Counted from the stretch's first letter, positions 18,846 through 27,379 are shown. The stretch: 64,000 nucleotides of DNA from Candidatus Deianiraea vastatrix (GCF_007993655.1 NZ_CP029077.1:366744-430743); one strand, 5' to 3'. The notes: a model not told the origin generated them from the sequence alone. Program-made: numbers and translations.

Positions 18846-19433
18846 TTATTTGATTTTGCAACACAAAATATAAGTGTCGGAAACAGATTTTTTTGATAAC
18901 AACACATTGCATTCATTTTCTATTAAAAACTGCGTTGGATCTTGAAAAGCCTCTATTAATATTAAAGTTTTTTCGCTGACTGCATCAGATTTTTTTGCAA
19001 TATTTAGGAAGTTTGAAACTATTCGTTCTTGCTCTTGATATGGTGGATCTATGAATATTAAATCAAGACTATCATTTAATTTTCGTATGTTTGTAATACT
19101 TGGCATGGTTTCAGTTTTGTCTTTGATGTTATATTCTGTAGCTATATTTTTTATAATTTTTATTATTTTTTCATTTGAGTCTATAAAATAACATTTTTTT
19201 GCTCCATTTGATATAAATTCAAATCCCATTGCGCCAGTTCCGCAGCACAAATCAGCAACGGTAGAGTTTTCAAGAGTAAATTGAGAGCTTATGATATTGC
19301 CATTTTTTATTAAATTCATAATCAATTGCTTTGTGTAATTTGATGTTGGTCTAACGCGATTATGGTTAAGGAATTTTGGTGTAAATGGCAGGTTTCTGTT
19401 TTTTAAAAACCCAGATGTAATTTTAATTGACAT
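18846..19433 (-). CDS. rsmD: 16S rRNA (guanine966-N2)-methyltransferase RsmD
   Basis: SAM-dependent methyltransferase acting on 16S rRNA in the assembled 30S particle. I place the start at 19433 (M-S-I-K-I-T-S-G-F) because RsmD proteins begin with a short M-x-I-x-x-G strand. The longer frame from 19460 would run into the ftsH stop. Visible motifs are R-V-R-P-T-S near residue 27, the SAM-binding D-L-C-C-G-T-G-A-M-G-F-E and the catalytic I-F-I-D-P-P-Y. It follows ftsH by 10 nt and is likely co-transcribed with it. Confidence 0.9.
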   Translation of the reverse strand: MSIKITSGFLKNRNLPFTPKFLNHNRVRPTSNYTKQLIMNLIKNGNIISSQFTLENSTVADLCCGTGAMGFEFISNGAKKCYFIDSNEKIIKIIKNIATEYNIKDKTETMPSITNIRKLNDSLDLIFIDPPYQEQERIVSNFLNIAKKSDAVSEKTLILIEAFQDPTQFLIENECNVLLSKKSVSDTYILCCKIK

Positions 19434-19443
19434 ATTTTTTGTA

Positions 19444-21462
19444 CTACAAATTACTTGCAAATCCCCTTTTTAATCCAAGATTTGCATCAGCCGAGATTTC
19501 ATCTTCTTTTGGTAAATTCTCGCGGATCTTTTTGCCAGATAGTATGTCTTTTATTTCGTCTCCAGTTAGAGTTTCGTATTCAAGAAGTGCCTTTGCAAGG
19601 GCGTGTAAGTCATCTATTCTGCGAGATAAGATTTCCTTTGCAGTTTCAAATCCGCCTTGAACAAGTTTTTTCACTTCGTCGTCAATTATTTGAGCGCTAT
19701 GTTCTGAGCAGTGATAACGAGATTTTGAGCCGCCAATATAGATGTCTCGAGATTCACCAGCGTGATTTACATTTCCAATACTTTCTGTTAAGCCCCATTC
19801 TGTCACCATTGCGCGCGCAAGATTTGTCGCCATTTTTATATCAGATGACGCACCACTTGTGACTTTATTGTATCCGAAAATCATCTCTTCGGCAACACGT
19901 CCTGCCATGGCAACCGCAAGATCGGCGTGCATTTTCTCGCGCGTGAGTGAGAATCTATCGTCTTCAGGAAGGCGCATTACCATTCCAAGAGCGCGGCCGC
20001 GTGGGATTATTGTTGCTTTATGAATTGGATCAGATGCTGGCATGTCAAGACCAACTAGTGCGTGTGCACCTTCGTGATAAGCGGTTAATTTCTTTTCTTC
20101 ATCCTTCATTTTTAGCGATTTTCTTTCACTTCCCATCATTATTTTGTCTTTTGCATCTTCAAAATCTTGATTTTGCACTATGCTTTGACCTCTTTTTGCC
20201 GCCAAAAGTGCAGCCTCATTTACAACATTTGCAAGCTCAGCACCGGAAAAACCTGGAGTTCCACGCGCGATATTTCTAATATTTATATCGGGCGCAAGTT
20301 TAACATTTTTGGTATGCACTTTTAAAATTTCCTCTCTACCATTGACATCCGGCATACTCACTACTATTTGACGATCAAATCTTCCAGGGCGTAAAAGTGC
20401 AGGATCTAAAACATCCGGGCGGTTAGTTGCTGCAAGAACTATTATGCCTGAATTTTCTTCAAAACCATCCATTTCAACAAGCATTTGATTTAAAGTTTGC
20501 TCACGTTCGTCATTTCCGCCGCCATTTCCAATTCCACGGTGACGACCAACTGCATCGATTTCATCGATAAATATTATACATGGATTGTGTTTTTTTGCTT
20601 GACCAAATAAGTCACGAACGCGGCTTGCGCCCACGCCAACGAACATTTCAACAAAATCTGAGCCGGATATAAAGAAAAATGGCACACCAGCTTCGCCAGC
20701 AATTGCTTTTGCAAGCAGGGTTTTACCAGTTCCGGGTTGGCCGACAAGAAGGCAACCTTTTGGAATTTTTGCACCGATTTTTCTGTATTTAAACGGTGCC
20801 TTTAGGAAATCTACCATTTCTTCAAGATCGGCCTTGGCTTCGTCTATTCCAGCGACATCTTTAAATCTTGTTTTTATGTCTTTTGGCATTATAGCTTTTG
20901 CCTTGCTTTTACCGAATGAAAATGGATTTCCGCCCATCATTCCGCCACCGCCAGATCCACCTTTGGAACCGCCATTCATTTGTCTATTCATGCTTATCCA
21001 AAAGCCAAGAATTAACAAGAGTGGAAGCCAAGAAAGAAGCATTCCAAGTATGTTAAAAATCCTTCCGGCAAGCCCGCCATCGTCACGTTTTTGAATTTCA
21101 ATTTTTGAGTCTGCTTTTTTTAAATCGTCAATAATTCTTGTGCTATAATATGGATTTATATATGATATATAGTCAGGCTTTGGAGATTTTTTCACATCAA
21201 CAACTTCTTTAGTTGTTTTTTCAACAACAGATTTAATTACATTTTCCTTTTGATTTGGCTGTTTTGGAAGTTTGTATGCCTCCTTTATGAAGATGTAGAC
21301 TTTTTCATCCGCCATTAAAACAGATTCAACTTTTTTTTCTTCTGTTAGTTTTAAAAATTCAGACATTTGAATTTCAGTTGCGACATTTTTATCAGAAATT
21401 ACTGTATCTAAAATTGAGAATCCTAGAAAAAAGATTGCAATCCACAAGAAAAAATTTTTCAT
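19444..21462 (-). CDS. ftsH: ATP-dependent zinc metalloprotease FtsH
   Basis: Membrane-bound AAA+ protease that degrades unassembled membrane proteins and regulators. The 672-residue protein has two N-terminal spans (about 3-20 and 133-157), a Gly/Met-rich linker, Walker A G-Q-P-G-T-G-K-T at 241-248, Walker [12 protein letters not shown], and the second region of homology [16 protein letters not shown]. The zinc site reads H-E-G-A-H (463-467); most family members have H-E-A-G-H. The ligands and the glutamate are kept, so activity is expected. A promoter lies upstream, and rsmD follows on the same strand. Confidence 0.97.
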   Translation of the reverse strand: MKNFFLWIAIFFLGFSILDTVISDKNVATEIQMSEFLKLTEEKKVESVLMADEKVYIFIKEAYKLPKQPNQKENVIKSVVEKTTKEVVDVKKSPKPDYISYINPYYSTRIIDDLKKADSKIEIQKRDDGGLAGRIFNILGMLLSWLPLLLILGFWISMNRQMNGGSKGGSGGGGMMGGNPFSFGKSKAKAIMPKDIKTRFKDVAGIDEAKADLEEMVDFLKAPFKYRKIGAKIPKGCLLVGQPGTGKTLLAKAIAGEAGVPFFFISGSDFVEMFVGVGASRVRDLFGQAKKHNPCIIFIDEIDAVGRHRGIGNGGGNDEREQTLNQMLVEMDGFEENSGIIVLAATNRPDVLDPALLRPGRFDRQIVVSMPDVNGREEILKVHTKNVKLAPDINIRNIARGTPGFSGAELANVVNEAALLAAKRGQSIVQNQDFEDAKDKIMMGSERKSLKMKDEEKKLTAYHEGAHALVGLDMPASDPIHKATIIPRGRALGMVMRLPEDDRFSLTREKMHADLAVAMAGRVAEEMIFGYNKVTSGASSDIKMATNLARAMVTEWGLTESIGNVNHAGESRDIYIGGSKSRYHCSEHSAQIIDDEVKKLVQGGFETAKEILSRRIDDLHALAKALLEYETLTGDEIKDILSGKKIRENLPKEDEISADANLGLKRGFASNL

Positions 21463-21492
21463 AAATACTTTAAAAAAGTTATATTTTAGAAA

Positions 21493-21520
21493 TTTCTAAC
21501 ACGATAAATTTTTAAGTCAA
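21493..21520 (-). promoter_or_regulatory. Promoter for ftsH
   Basis: On the minus strand TTGACT (21520-21515) is followed after 16 nt by TAGAAA (21498-21493), 30 nt before the ftsH start. It is of the ordinary vegetative type, not a clear sigma-32 box. Confidence 0.5.
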
Positions 21521-21534
21521 GAATAAAATTATAA

Positions 21535-21762
21535 TTATTTATTTCTTTTTTTTACAATGCCGTATAAACTTACGCAAAGCCACATAATTTCGCTTGCTAT
21601 AGCGCCTCGGTTAAAAAATCCAATTGCGCTAATTAAGAACATTATTGATGTAATTAACGTGAGACATGCGTATATTCTTGTGTTACCAGTTTTATGGACA
21701 TATAGATTTGCAAATAAGCAGATAATTGATGCTATAAGTGATAGATATTCGTATATATTCAT
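21535..21762 (-). CDS. Small integral membrane protein, unknown function
   Basis: A 75-residue protein with about three hydrophobic spans, beginning M-N-I-Y-E-Y-L-S and ending in a basic V-K-K-R-N-K. I chose the ATG at 21762. A longer frame begins with a TTG at 21813 that is itself part of a TTGACA -35-like hexamer. The pattern (a small residue-rich first span, a G-N-T turn, then a late W-L-C-V-S-L-Y-G-I) loosely recalls the small CBU_0592-type membrane proteins, but I would not rely on that. It sits between ftsH and the tRNA genes. Confidence 0.45.
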   Translation of the reverse strand: MNIYEYLSLIASIICLFANLYVHKTGNTRIYACLTLITSIMFLISAIGFFNRGAIASEIMWLCVSLYGIVKKRNK

Positions 21763-21844
21763 ATATAAGACGTATGCGAATGTGTACTTGGTTCTATTGT
21801 GATTATTTGTCAAGAAATATTTTTAATATGAAAGCAAAAACTTC

Positions 21845-21873
21845 TTGATTTTTATTTATATCATGTATATACC
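21845..21873 (+). promoter_or_regulatory. Promoter for tRNA-Leu
   Basis: TTGATT at 21845-21850, then TATACC at 21868-21873 (17-nt spacer) or TATATA at 21866-21871. The upstream stretch GCAAAAACTTCTTGAT recurs exactly before nuoD. Confidence 0.55.
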
Positions 21874-21887
21874 ATTTTTGCAAATGT

Positions 21888-21974
21888 GCCTGCGTGATGG
21901 AATCGGTAGACATAACGGACTTAAAATCCGTTGGCTGTAAGGCCGTGGCGGTTCAAGTCCGCCCGCAGGTACCA
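21888..21974 (+). tRNA. tRNA-Leu, anticodon TAA
   Basis: An 87-nt gene with encoded CCA. The acceptor stem starts G-C-C-T-G-C-G and pairs with C-G-C-A-G-G-T, the first pair being G-U. The anticodon stem ACGGA/TCCGT holds the loop CTTAAAA, giving anticodon TAA, which reads UUA and UUG. A long variable arm (GCT...GGC) and the T-loop GTTCAAGTCC confirm a class II leucine tRNA. UUA is a very common leucine codon in this AT-rich DNA. Confidence 0.97.
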
Positions 21975-22085
21975 ATTTATTTTATTACTGCCCCTATTTC
22001 TTATAAAACTATTAATACAGTTTATAATAATAACAATATATTAATGTTATTTTAATGGTATAAAGTTTAAAGTTATATGAATAAA

Positions 22086-22162
22086 TGGGGCGAACGACGG
22101 GGCTTGAACCCGCGACATTTGGTACCACAAACCAACGCTCTACCAGCTGAGCTACATCCGCC
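22086..22162 (-). tRNA. tRNA-His, anticodon GTG, with encoded G-1
   Basis: On the minus strand the acceptor arm is G-C-G-G-A-T-G pairing with C-G-T-T-C-G-C, preceded by an encoded G at position -1 and followed by C73 and CCA. The anticodon loop TTGTGGT sits between TTGGT and ACCAA. G-1 opposite C73 is the classical identity element for HisRS. Caulobacter/Rhizobiales-type Alphaproteobacteria have lost it, so this points to a deeper branch such as Rickettsiales. The matching hisS is at 37.7-38.9 kb. Confidence 0.97.
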
Positions 22163-22174
22163 ACTTATATTAAG

Positions 22175-22202
22175 TATCTATTTTAATTTTTTTATTTGTC
22201 AA
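22175..22202 (-). promoter_or_regulatory. Promoter for tRNA-His
   Basis: On the minus strand TTGACA (22202-22197), a 16-nt spacer, then TAGATA (22180-22175). Transcription would begin just before the mature 5' end at 22162. Confidence 0.6.
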
Positions 22203-22212
22203 GTGAAAATTC

Positions 22213-22240
22213 TTGACTTTATGAAAAATGATATTATTGT
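22213..22240 (+). promoter_or_regulatory. Promoter for kdsA
   Basis: TTGACT at 22213-22218 and TATTGT at 22235-22240 with a 16-nt spacer. It is divergent from the tRNA-His promoter, the two -35 boxes lying 10 nt apart. Confidence 0.5.
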
Positions 22241-22262
22241 AGATTTACTTTGTTGATTAGAT

Positions 22263-23090
22263 ATGCAAAAAGTTATTAAAGTAAAAGATATATGTATATC
22301 AAATGAAAATCCAATGGTTTTAATTGCCGGGCCATGTCAAATTGAGTCTCTTGAGCATAGCCTAATGATTGCAACTAAAATATCGGAAATATGCAAAAAA
22401 ATAGGAATGCCTTTTATTTTTAAATCATCTTTTGACAAGGCAAATCGAAGCTCAAGTAGTAGTAAAAGAGGCGTTGGAATTGAAGCTGCGAAAGAGATTT
22501 TTTCACAAATAAAAAAATCTGTTAATTGTCCAATTTTAACTGATGTGCACAATGAAAATCATTGTAACGAGATCGCTGATTTTGTGGATGTTTTGCAAAT
22601 TCCGGCATTTTTATGTAGACAGACTGATTTACTTAAAGCTGCGGCTCAAACTGGAAAGGTTGTCAATGTAAAAAAAGGTCAATTTCTTGCTCCGTGGGAT
22701 GTAAAAAATATAATTGGAAAGATGGAAAGTTTTGAAAATGATAAAATAATGCTTACAGAGCGTGGTACTAGTTTTGGGTACAATACTTTAATATCAGATA
22801 TGCGTGGGCTTGATATTATGAGAGATTTTGGATATCCTGTAATTTTTGATGCTACTCACTCTGTTCAGCAGCCAGGAGGGCAGGGAAGTGTTAGTGGCGG
22901 TGAGAGAAAATTTGTTACTTTGCTTTCTCGTGCAGCTCTTTCTGCAACGAAAATAGCTGGCATTTTTGCAGAAGTTCATGAAAATCCATCTTGTGCACCA
23001 AGTGATGGACCTTGTATGCTTGAAATTGATAAACTTGAGTTAATTTTGAGACAGTTGAAATCATTTGATGATTTATCTAAGTCGTTATAG
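22263..23090 (+). CDS. kdsA: 3-deoxy-8-phosphooctulonate (KDO-8-P) synthase
   Basis: Condenses phosphoenolpyruvate with arabinose 5-phosphate, the first committed step toward Kdo, the sugar that links lipid A to the LPS core. The 275-residue length is standard. The motifs I-A-G-P-C-Q-I-E-S (residues 21-29), F-K-S-S-F-D-K-A-N-R-S, L-T-E-R-G-T-S-F-G-Y-N, F-D-A-T-H-S-V-Q-Q-P-G and E-V-H-E-N-P match the family. The cysteine in G-P-C and the E-V-H-E-N-P metal-site region suggest it could be of either metal type. It implies an LPS outer membrane, unlike Anaplasma or Ehrlichia. Confidence 0.96.
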   Translation: MQKVIKVKDICISNENPMVLIAGPCQIESLEHSLMIATKISEICKKIGMPFIFKSSFDKANRSSSSSKRGVGIEAAKEIFSQIKKSVNCPILTDVHNENHCNEIADFVDVLQIPAFLCRQTDLLKAAAQTGKVVNVKKGQFLAPWDVKNIIGKMESFENDKIMLTERGTSFGYNTLISDMRGLDIMRDFGYPVIFDATHSVQQPGGQGSVSGGERKFVTLLSRAALSATKIAGIFAEVHENPSCAPSDGPCMLEIDKLELILRQLKSFDDLSKSL

Positions 23091-23209
23091 ATTATTGATA
23101 TAGAGTAACGAAAATTATGTCATTTTTATAATAATATATTTCTATTGAAATGCTTGGGAATCTAATTGGTAGCCAAAGAAATAACTTGTCTTACTGAAGT
23201 TAAGATGGT

Positions 23210-24706
23210 CTAGTTGACCAAATTAATTGCTTTTTCAGTTGCGCGAATTGAAGCCATTATTTGATCACTTGAAACGCCAGATGTTCGAATTGAATTTTCC
23301 CAGTGGATTACGGTTTCAACTAAGGCGTTTGTTTGCCCGCCTTTTGGGATGCTGACCTCGAAATCTTGTAATTGCGGGATTTTGAAACCAGCTTTTTGCG
23401 ATATTAAATGCAGTGCGTTCATGAAAGCGTCATATCCTCCGTTTCCGCTTGAATTTGCGCAAAATTCTTGATTAATATAGCGAATTTTAATGTTTGCAAC
23501 CGGTAAAAGTGTTGTTGACGATGTTATAATACACTCCAAAACTTCAAAATTTTTGACAATATCTGTGCCAAGAATATCTGCTATTAAAAATGGTAAGTCG
23601 TCTTGTGTTATTGACTTTTTTTCATCACCCATTGAAATAATATGCGATAAAACCTGTGATTTTTGTTCATCTGTTAGAGTTATGCCAAGCTGACTTAGGT
23701 TTATTTCAAGACTTCCCTTGCCAGACATTTTTCCAAGTGAATACTGAGTATTTCGTGCAAATCTTTTCGAATTTAGCTTTGAAATGTATAAATCGCCCTT
23801 GTTATCGCCATCTGCGTGTATTCCAGCGGTTTGGGTAAATACATCTTTTCCAACAATTGGTGCGTTGTGTGCTAGTTTTTTCCCAGAAAACCTCTCAACA
23901 ATTGAGCTTATTGGGTATATATCGTGCTCAGATACACCTATGTCAATTCCAAGATGATCTTTTAAACATACGATAAATTCTGATAAATTTACATTACCAG
24001 CTCTTTCGCCAAGCCCATTTATTGTTCCATGGATGCGTGAAATTCCAGCTTTTGTGGCGTAAATTGCATTAGCCGTTCCAAAACCGTAATCGTTATGACA
24101 ATGAAAATCCAGATTGGAATTTGGAAATTTGTCTTTCATTTTTGAGACCATGTCGTAAGTTTGCCATGGGCTTAAAATGCCGAGCGTGTCGCATAAAATT
24201 AATGTTTTTACGCTATTTTTAACCAAGAATTCTGATATTTCCATGACATACCCTTCATCTTGAATCATTCCATTTGACCAATCTTCAAGATAAACGCTTG
24301 CAGAAATTCCGTTTTTACTTGCACAATTTAGCGTTTTTTCTATATCCGCAATGTGTTCTTTTATGGTTTTTTTAAGTTGAATTTCGCAATGACGACGAGA
24401 GCCTTTTGTAAGTAGGTTTATATTACGACACTCGGTTTGCATTAGCCAATTTATAGATTTATCATTATCGCAAAAAGATAATACTGAGATATTGTCGATA
24501 AAACCTGCATTTTTTGCCCATGATGATATTTTTGATATACTTTGTTTTTCTTTTTCACTAACCCTGCAACTTCCTATTTCAACCATGTCAAATTTCATTA
24601 CAGAAAGAAGGTTTTGTGCAATAATTAGCTTTTCATCTGGCGAAAAAGAGACATGATTGGTTTGTTCGCCGTCTCGTAGGGTTGTGTCAAATATTTTTAC
24701 TGGCAT
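23210..24706 (-). CDS. 2-isopropylmalate/citramalate synthase family enzyme
   Basis: DRE-TIM acyl-CoA carboxylating lyase that joins acetyl-CoA to a 2-oxo acid. At 498 residues it has the TIM barrel (F-D-T-T-L-R-D-G-E-Q at 6-15; metal site H-C-H-N-D; I-N-G-L-G-E-R-A-G-N) and a full C-terminal regulatory domain of the LeuA type. The segment T-Q-T-A-G-I-H-A-D-G-D-N-K resembles, from memory, the LeuA form of Bacteroidota more than alphaproteobacterial LeuA. The sequence alone does not settle whether the substrate is 2-oxoisovalerate or pyruvate. No other leucine or isoleucine gene is in the window, so its pathway is unclear. A 6-bp hairpin (23182-23202) follows the stop codon. Confidence 0.8.
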   Translation of the reverse strand: MPVKIFDTTLRDGEQTNHVSFSPDEKLIIAQNLLSVMKFDMVEIGSCRVSEKEKQSISKISSWAKNAGFIDNISVLSFCDNDKSINWLMQTECRNINLLTKGSRRHCEIQLKKTIKEHIADIEKTLNCASKNGISASVYLEDWSNGMIQDEGYVMEISEFLVKNSVKTLILCDTLGILSPWQTYDMVSKMKDKFPNSNLDFHCHNDYGFGTANAIYATKAGISRIHGTINGLGERAGNVNLSEFIVCLKDHLGIDIGVSEHDIYPISSIVERFSGKKLAHNAPIVGKDVFTQTAGIHADGDNKGDLYISKLNSKRFARNTQYSLGKMSGKGSLEINLSQLGITLTDEQKSQVLSHIISMGDEKKSITQDDLPFLIADILGTDIVKNFEVLECIITSSTTLLPVANIKIRYINQEFCANSSGNGGYDAFMNALHLISQKAGFKIPQLQDFEVSIPKGGQTNALVETVIHWENSIRTSGVSSDQIMASIRATEKAINLVN

Positions 24707-24772
24707 TATTCTTATTACACGAAAAAGTAGGTGACAATTTTGATAGTATTTTCTTTTGAAAAACTAAAAATA

Positions 24773-24979
24773 TTAATTTTCCTTTACTTTCTCAGTTTTA
24801 ACTTTTTCAGGAATTATTCTAATACCATTATACATTCCATTTTTTCCAAGGTGGTGATTTCTTACATGATCTCCAGTTACTGGGTCTATTTTTACATCGC
24901 ATAAATTAGCCTTTAAAGCCATATGTGCTCTTCTCATTCCACGTCTTGAAGGTGATGTTTTCTTTTTAGGTACAGCCAT
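24773..24979 (-). CDS. rpmF: 50S ribosomal protein L32
   Basis: Small large-subunit protein. The 68-residue sequence starts M-A-V-P-K-K-K-T-S-P-S-R-R-G-M-R-R, the standard L32 N-terminus. It continues with D-P-V-T-G-D-H-V-R-N-H-H-L-G-K-N-G-M-Y, lacking the zinc cysteines, as in other Alphaproteobacteria. The usual downstream plsX-fabH pair is not present. It has its own promoter, divergent from the RidA gene. Confidence 0.96.
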   Translation of the reverse strand: MAVPKKKTSPSRRGMRRAHMALKANLCDVKIDPVTGDHVRNHHLGKNGMYNGIRIIPEKVKTEKVKEN

Positions 24980-25001
24980 AAATTTATATCAACTTATTTA
25001 A

Positions 25002-25030
25002 CTTCTACAAGTACAAATTTTATAAGTCAA
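25002..25030 (-). promoter_or_regulatory. Promoter for rpmF
   Basis: On the minus strand TTGACT (25030-25025), a 17-nt spacer, then TAGAAG (25007-25002), 22 nt before the rpmF start. Confidence 0.55.
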
Positions 25031-25040
25031 CAAAAAAATG

Positions 25041-25068
25041 TTGATTTTTAAAAAAAAGTCTATATAAG
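25041..25068 (+). promoter_or_regulatory. Promoter for the RidA-family gene
   Basis: TTGATT at 25041-25046, a 16-nt spacer, then TATAAG at 25063-25068, 21 nt before ATG. It forms a divergent pair with the rpmF promoter. Confidence 0.55.
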
Positions 25069-25089
25069 CATGTTATGTCATTTTAAAAT

Positions 25090-25548
25090 ATGTCTTTAAT
25101 AGTTGAAAATTTAGAGAAATTAGGGTTAAAATTACCAGATGCTGTCTTGCCTGTGGCAAATTATGTGCCTTGTAATTTATCAAATGGAGTTCTTTATGTT
25201 TCTGGTCAGTTGCCAAAAACTGAAAACGGTTTTATCACGGGACAACTAGGTAAAAATGTTTCTATTGAAGATGGAAAAAAAGCTGCAGAAATTTGTGTAC
25301 TTCACGCTTTATCGCAAGTGAAAAAAAATATTTCGGATCTTGCTAAGATAAAAAAATGTATAAAAATTACAGTTCTTGTAAATTCAGCTTCGGATTTTGA
25401 TCAACACTCCATTGTTGCAAATGGTGCATCTGATTTACTTGTTTCTTTGCTTGGTGAAAACGGTAAGCATGCAAGATCGGCTTTTGGTGTCTCGTCTTTG
25501 CCTTTTGGCTGTGCTGTTGAGGTTGAATTTATGTTTGAAATTGGTTAA
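25090..25548 (+). CDS. RidA/YjgF-family protein
   Basis: Member of the RidA superfamily, whose best-known activity is hydrolysis of reactive enamine/imine intermediates released by PLP enzymes. The 152-residue protein belongs to the longer subgroup (L-K-L-P-D-A-V-L-P-V-A-N-Y near residues 13-25; Y-V-S-G-Q-L-P near 42-48) and not to the ~128-residue RidA proper. It lacks the strict R-x-C/P-x-E ending of true RidA; the tail reads L-P-F-G-C-A-V-E-V-E-F. Function within the superfamily is therefore open. It is followed by a small membrane protein 2 nt downstream. Confidence 0.8.
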   Translation: MSLIVENLEKLGLKLPDAVLPVANYVPCNLSNGVLYVSGQLPKTENGFITGQLGKNVSIEDGKKAAEICVLHALSQVKKNISDLAKIKKCIKITVLVNSASDFDQHSIVANGASDLLVSLLGENGKHARSAFGVSSLPFGCAVEVEFMFEIG

Positions 25549-25550
25549 TA

Positions 25551-25892
25551 ATGATGATTTCTAAAGGAAAAATAATTAAGATACTTTGTGATAATCACTT
25601 TTATCTTAATGTTTCTATGCTTGCAATTGTTTTTGTCGCAATGTATATAATATCTGGTAGTATTTTTAATGCAATTTTTATGCTTGCATTTCACATGTTA
25701 TTTGCAGGATTTTTTGCTCATTTTTTGTATCAGAAAAACAATCTTTCGTATATTCAATTTGAGCGTTATAGAGATGATATTGATGTTGTTAAAGGAAAAA
25801 GAAATTTAATATCTGTTATCAGTGTTTTTATTTTTAGCCTCTTTATTCTGATTTTTTGTAGAAATATTAATATTTGTGATTATATTTTTTGA
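25551..25892 (+). CDS. Small membrane protein, unknown function
   Basis: A 113-residue protein with two or three hydrophobic spans (about 17-37, 38-60 and 84-103) separated by a charged loop. It starts 2 nt after the RidA-family gene, so the pair is probably one operon. It ends inside folC on the opposite strand with a 26-bp tail-to-tail overlap. The middle part, F-H-M-L-F-A-G-F-F-A-H-F, and the loop recall small Mpo1/YGL010w-like membrane proteins, but the resemblance is too weak for a name. Confidence 0.5.
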   Translation: MMISKGKIIKILCDNHFYLNVSMLAIVFVAMYIISGSIFNAIFMLAFHMLFAGFFAHFLYQKNNLSYIQFERYRDDIDVVKGKRNLISVISVFIFSLFILIFCRNINICDYIF

Positions 25893-27210
25893 AAATTAAC
25901 TTATAAAAATCCGATAAGAAAAACATAGATCCAAAAAGGTAAAATGATGTATTTTCAAATCTTGTTTTGCCTAGAATTTCAAATATTTCGGCTAAATTTT
26001 TGCACTTGACGACATTGCACGATGAAAGATTTTCTGCGATTTTATAAAGATTTTCGCGGCGATTTGTCGATGCAATTTCGCATATATAAAGCGTTTTAAA
26101 TCCTATGTTTTTTACAACTTCGTATATTTCATCGCATGATTTGTCGGACAAAAGTGAAAAAATACCGATTTTATCTAGGTTTTTATCACGCTTTATGTAG
26201 CCTGCAAGCTTTAAAATTGAGTCAATATTGTGGCTTCCGTCTACGATAAAATCACATGTTTTTGAGAAATTTGGGATTAATTTCTTAATCTCGCCGTGTT
26301 TAATTTTGCATATTCTGCCCATTATAAAAGCGCTTTTTATGCCGATTTTAATTGATGTTTTTGAAATTTTATCAAGGATTTCGGAAAGCTTGAGGCAGCA
26401 TGCAATAGCAAGTGATGCGTTGTTTATTTGATGAAGCCCTGATATTCCTGATGAAATGCCGTAAATTTTGGTATTTAGTGCCGCGAAAGTGAAGTTAAAA
26501 TTCAACTCACCTCTTCCGTTTGCAAAAAAATCATTTCTATCAAAAAGTATTTCAATTTTGCCATTATTTAGCTCATTTGCGACATCAATTATTGCGTTTT
26601 TCACACCAGTTTCTTGCTTTGCGCATATTGCAAAATCGCAATTTTTTATAATTCCAGCTTTTTCGGCAGCAATTTTTTCTTTTGTATCGCCTAAAATGCC
26701 CATGTGGTCTAGGGAAATTGATGTTATTATAGCGCATAATTTTTTCGAAATTACATTCGTTGCGTCCAGCCTTCCGCCAAGTCCGGTTTCAAGAATTACC
26801 GCATCGTGATTGCTTTTTGCAAAGAAAATGAAGGCAATAATTGTAGTTATTTCAAAAAAACTAAGCTCAAGATGAGAGATTTTTTCCCTGCAAAACTCGG
26901 AAATCTCAAAAAGTTCATCATCTGTAATTTGGCGGCCGTTAAAGACTATCCTTTCGTTGAAATTTACTATATGGGGTGAGGTATATTTGCAAATTTTGTA
27001 TCCAGATTTTTGCAAAATTGACTCGATAAAAGTGCACACGGAACCCTTGCCATTTGTTCCCGCAACATGTATGACATTTTTTAAGCTTTTATCTGGATTT
27101 CCGACGATTTTAAGTGCCTCTTCCATCTTGCAAAGTGAAAAATCACCAGCTTTTTTATGCACAAAATTTCCCTCAATATCTTTTATCCAGTCAAGCATTA
27201 TATATTGCAT
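25867..27210 (-). CDS. folC: Bifunctional folylpolyglutamate / dihydrofolate synthase
   Basis: Mur-ligase-family ATPase that adds glutamate to folates (and to dihydropteroate in bifunctional forms). P-loop V-A-G-T-N-G-K-G-S-V is near residues 49-58. The family blocks S-P-H-I-V-N-F-N-E-R, E-T-G-L-G-G-R-L-D-A-T-N and L-D-H-M-G-I-L-G-D-T-x-x-x-I-A-x-E-K-A-G are present. The length of 447 residues is normal. ATG 27198 (M-L-D-W-I-K-D) is an equally likely start. accD, the usual partner of folC, is not adjacent. Confidence 0.92.
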   Translation of the reverse strand: MQYIMLDWIKDIEGNFVHKKAGDFSLCKMEEALKIVGNPDKSLKNVIHVAGTNGKGSVCTFIESILQKSGYKICKYTSPHIVNFNERIVFNGRQITDDELFEISEFCREKISHLELSFFEITTIIAFIFFAKSNHDAVILETGLGGRLDATNVISKKLCAIITSISLDHMGILGDTKEKIAAEKAGIIKNCDFAICAKQETGVKNAIIDVANELNNGKIEILFDRNDFFANGRGELNFNFTFAALNTKIYGISSGISGLHQINNASLAIACCLKLSEILDKISKTSIKIGIKSAFIMGRICKIKHGEIKKLIPNFSKTCDFIVDGSHNIDSILKLAGYIKRDKNLDKIGIFSLLSDKSCDEIYEVVKNIGFKTLYICEIASTNRRENLYKIAENLSSCNVVKCKNLAEIFEILGKTRFENTSFYLFGSMFFLSDFYKLIFKKYNHKY

Positions 27211-27327
27211 ATGTAGTTATTGTTTTTTGCCTCTTGTTAAAATAATAATCAAGATTTTATTTTTGCTGTGTTTAAAAAGTTGTATAATCTTATAGTAAAA
27301 GTTTTTATTACAATGAGCAAAAACTTC

Positions 27328-27355
27328 TTGATATTTGTATTTTTTGTTTTATATT
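27328..27355 (+). promoter_or_regulatory. Promoter for nuoD
   Basis: TTGATA at 27328-27333, a 16-nt spacer, TATATT at 27350-27355. The predicted transcript start near 27363 lies after the ATG at 27335 and before the one at 27380, which supports the shorter nuoD. Confidence 0.6.
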
Positions 27356-27379
27356 GCCTTACTTTGGTCACATAATTGT

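Noticed and set aside
21557-21802. An 81-codon plus-strand frame near the tRNA genes
   Set aside because: The opposite frame gives a coherent small membrane protein; only one can be real and the plus frame has no plausible features.
21808-21813. TTG start for the small membrane protein at 21535-21762
   Set aside because: The TTG is part of a TTGACA hexamer that looks like a -35 box; ATG 21762 is preferred.
27335-27379. A longer nuoD beginning at 27335
   Set aside because: The predicted -10 box (27350-27355) lies inside this extension, and NuoD homologues do not have such a hydrophobic start.
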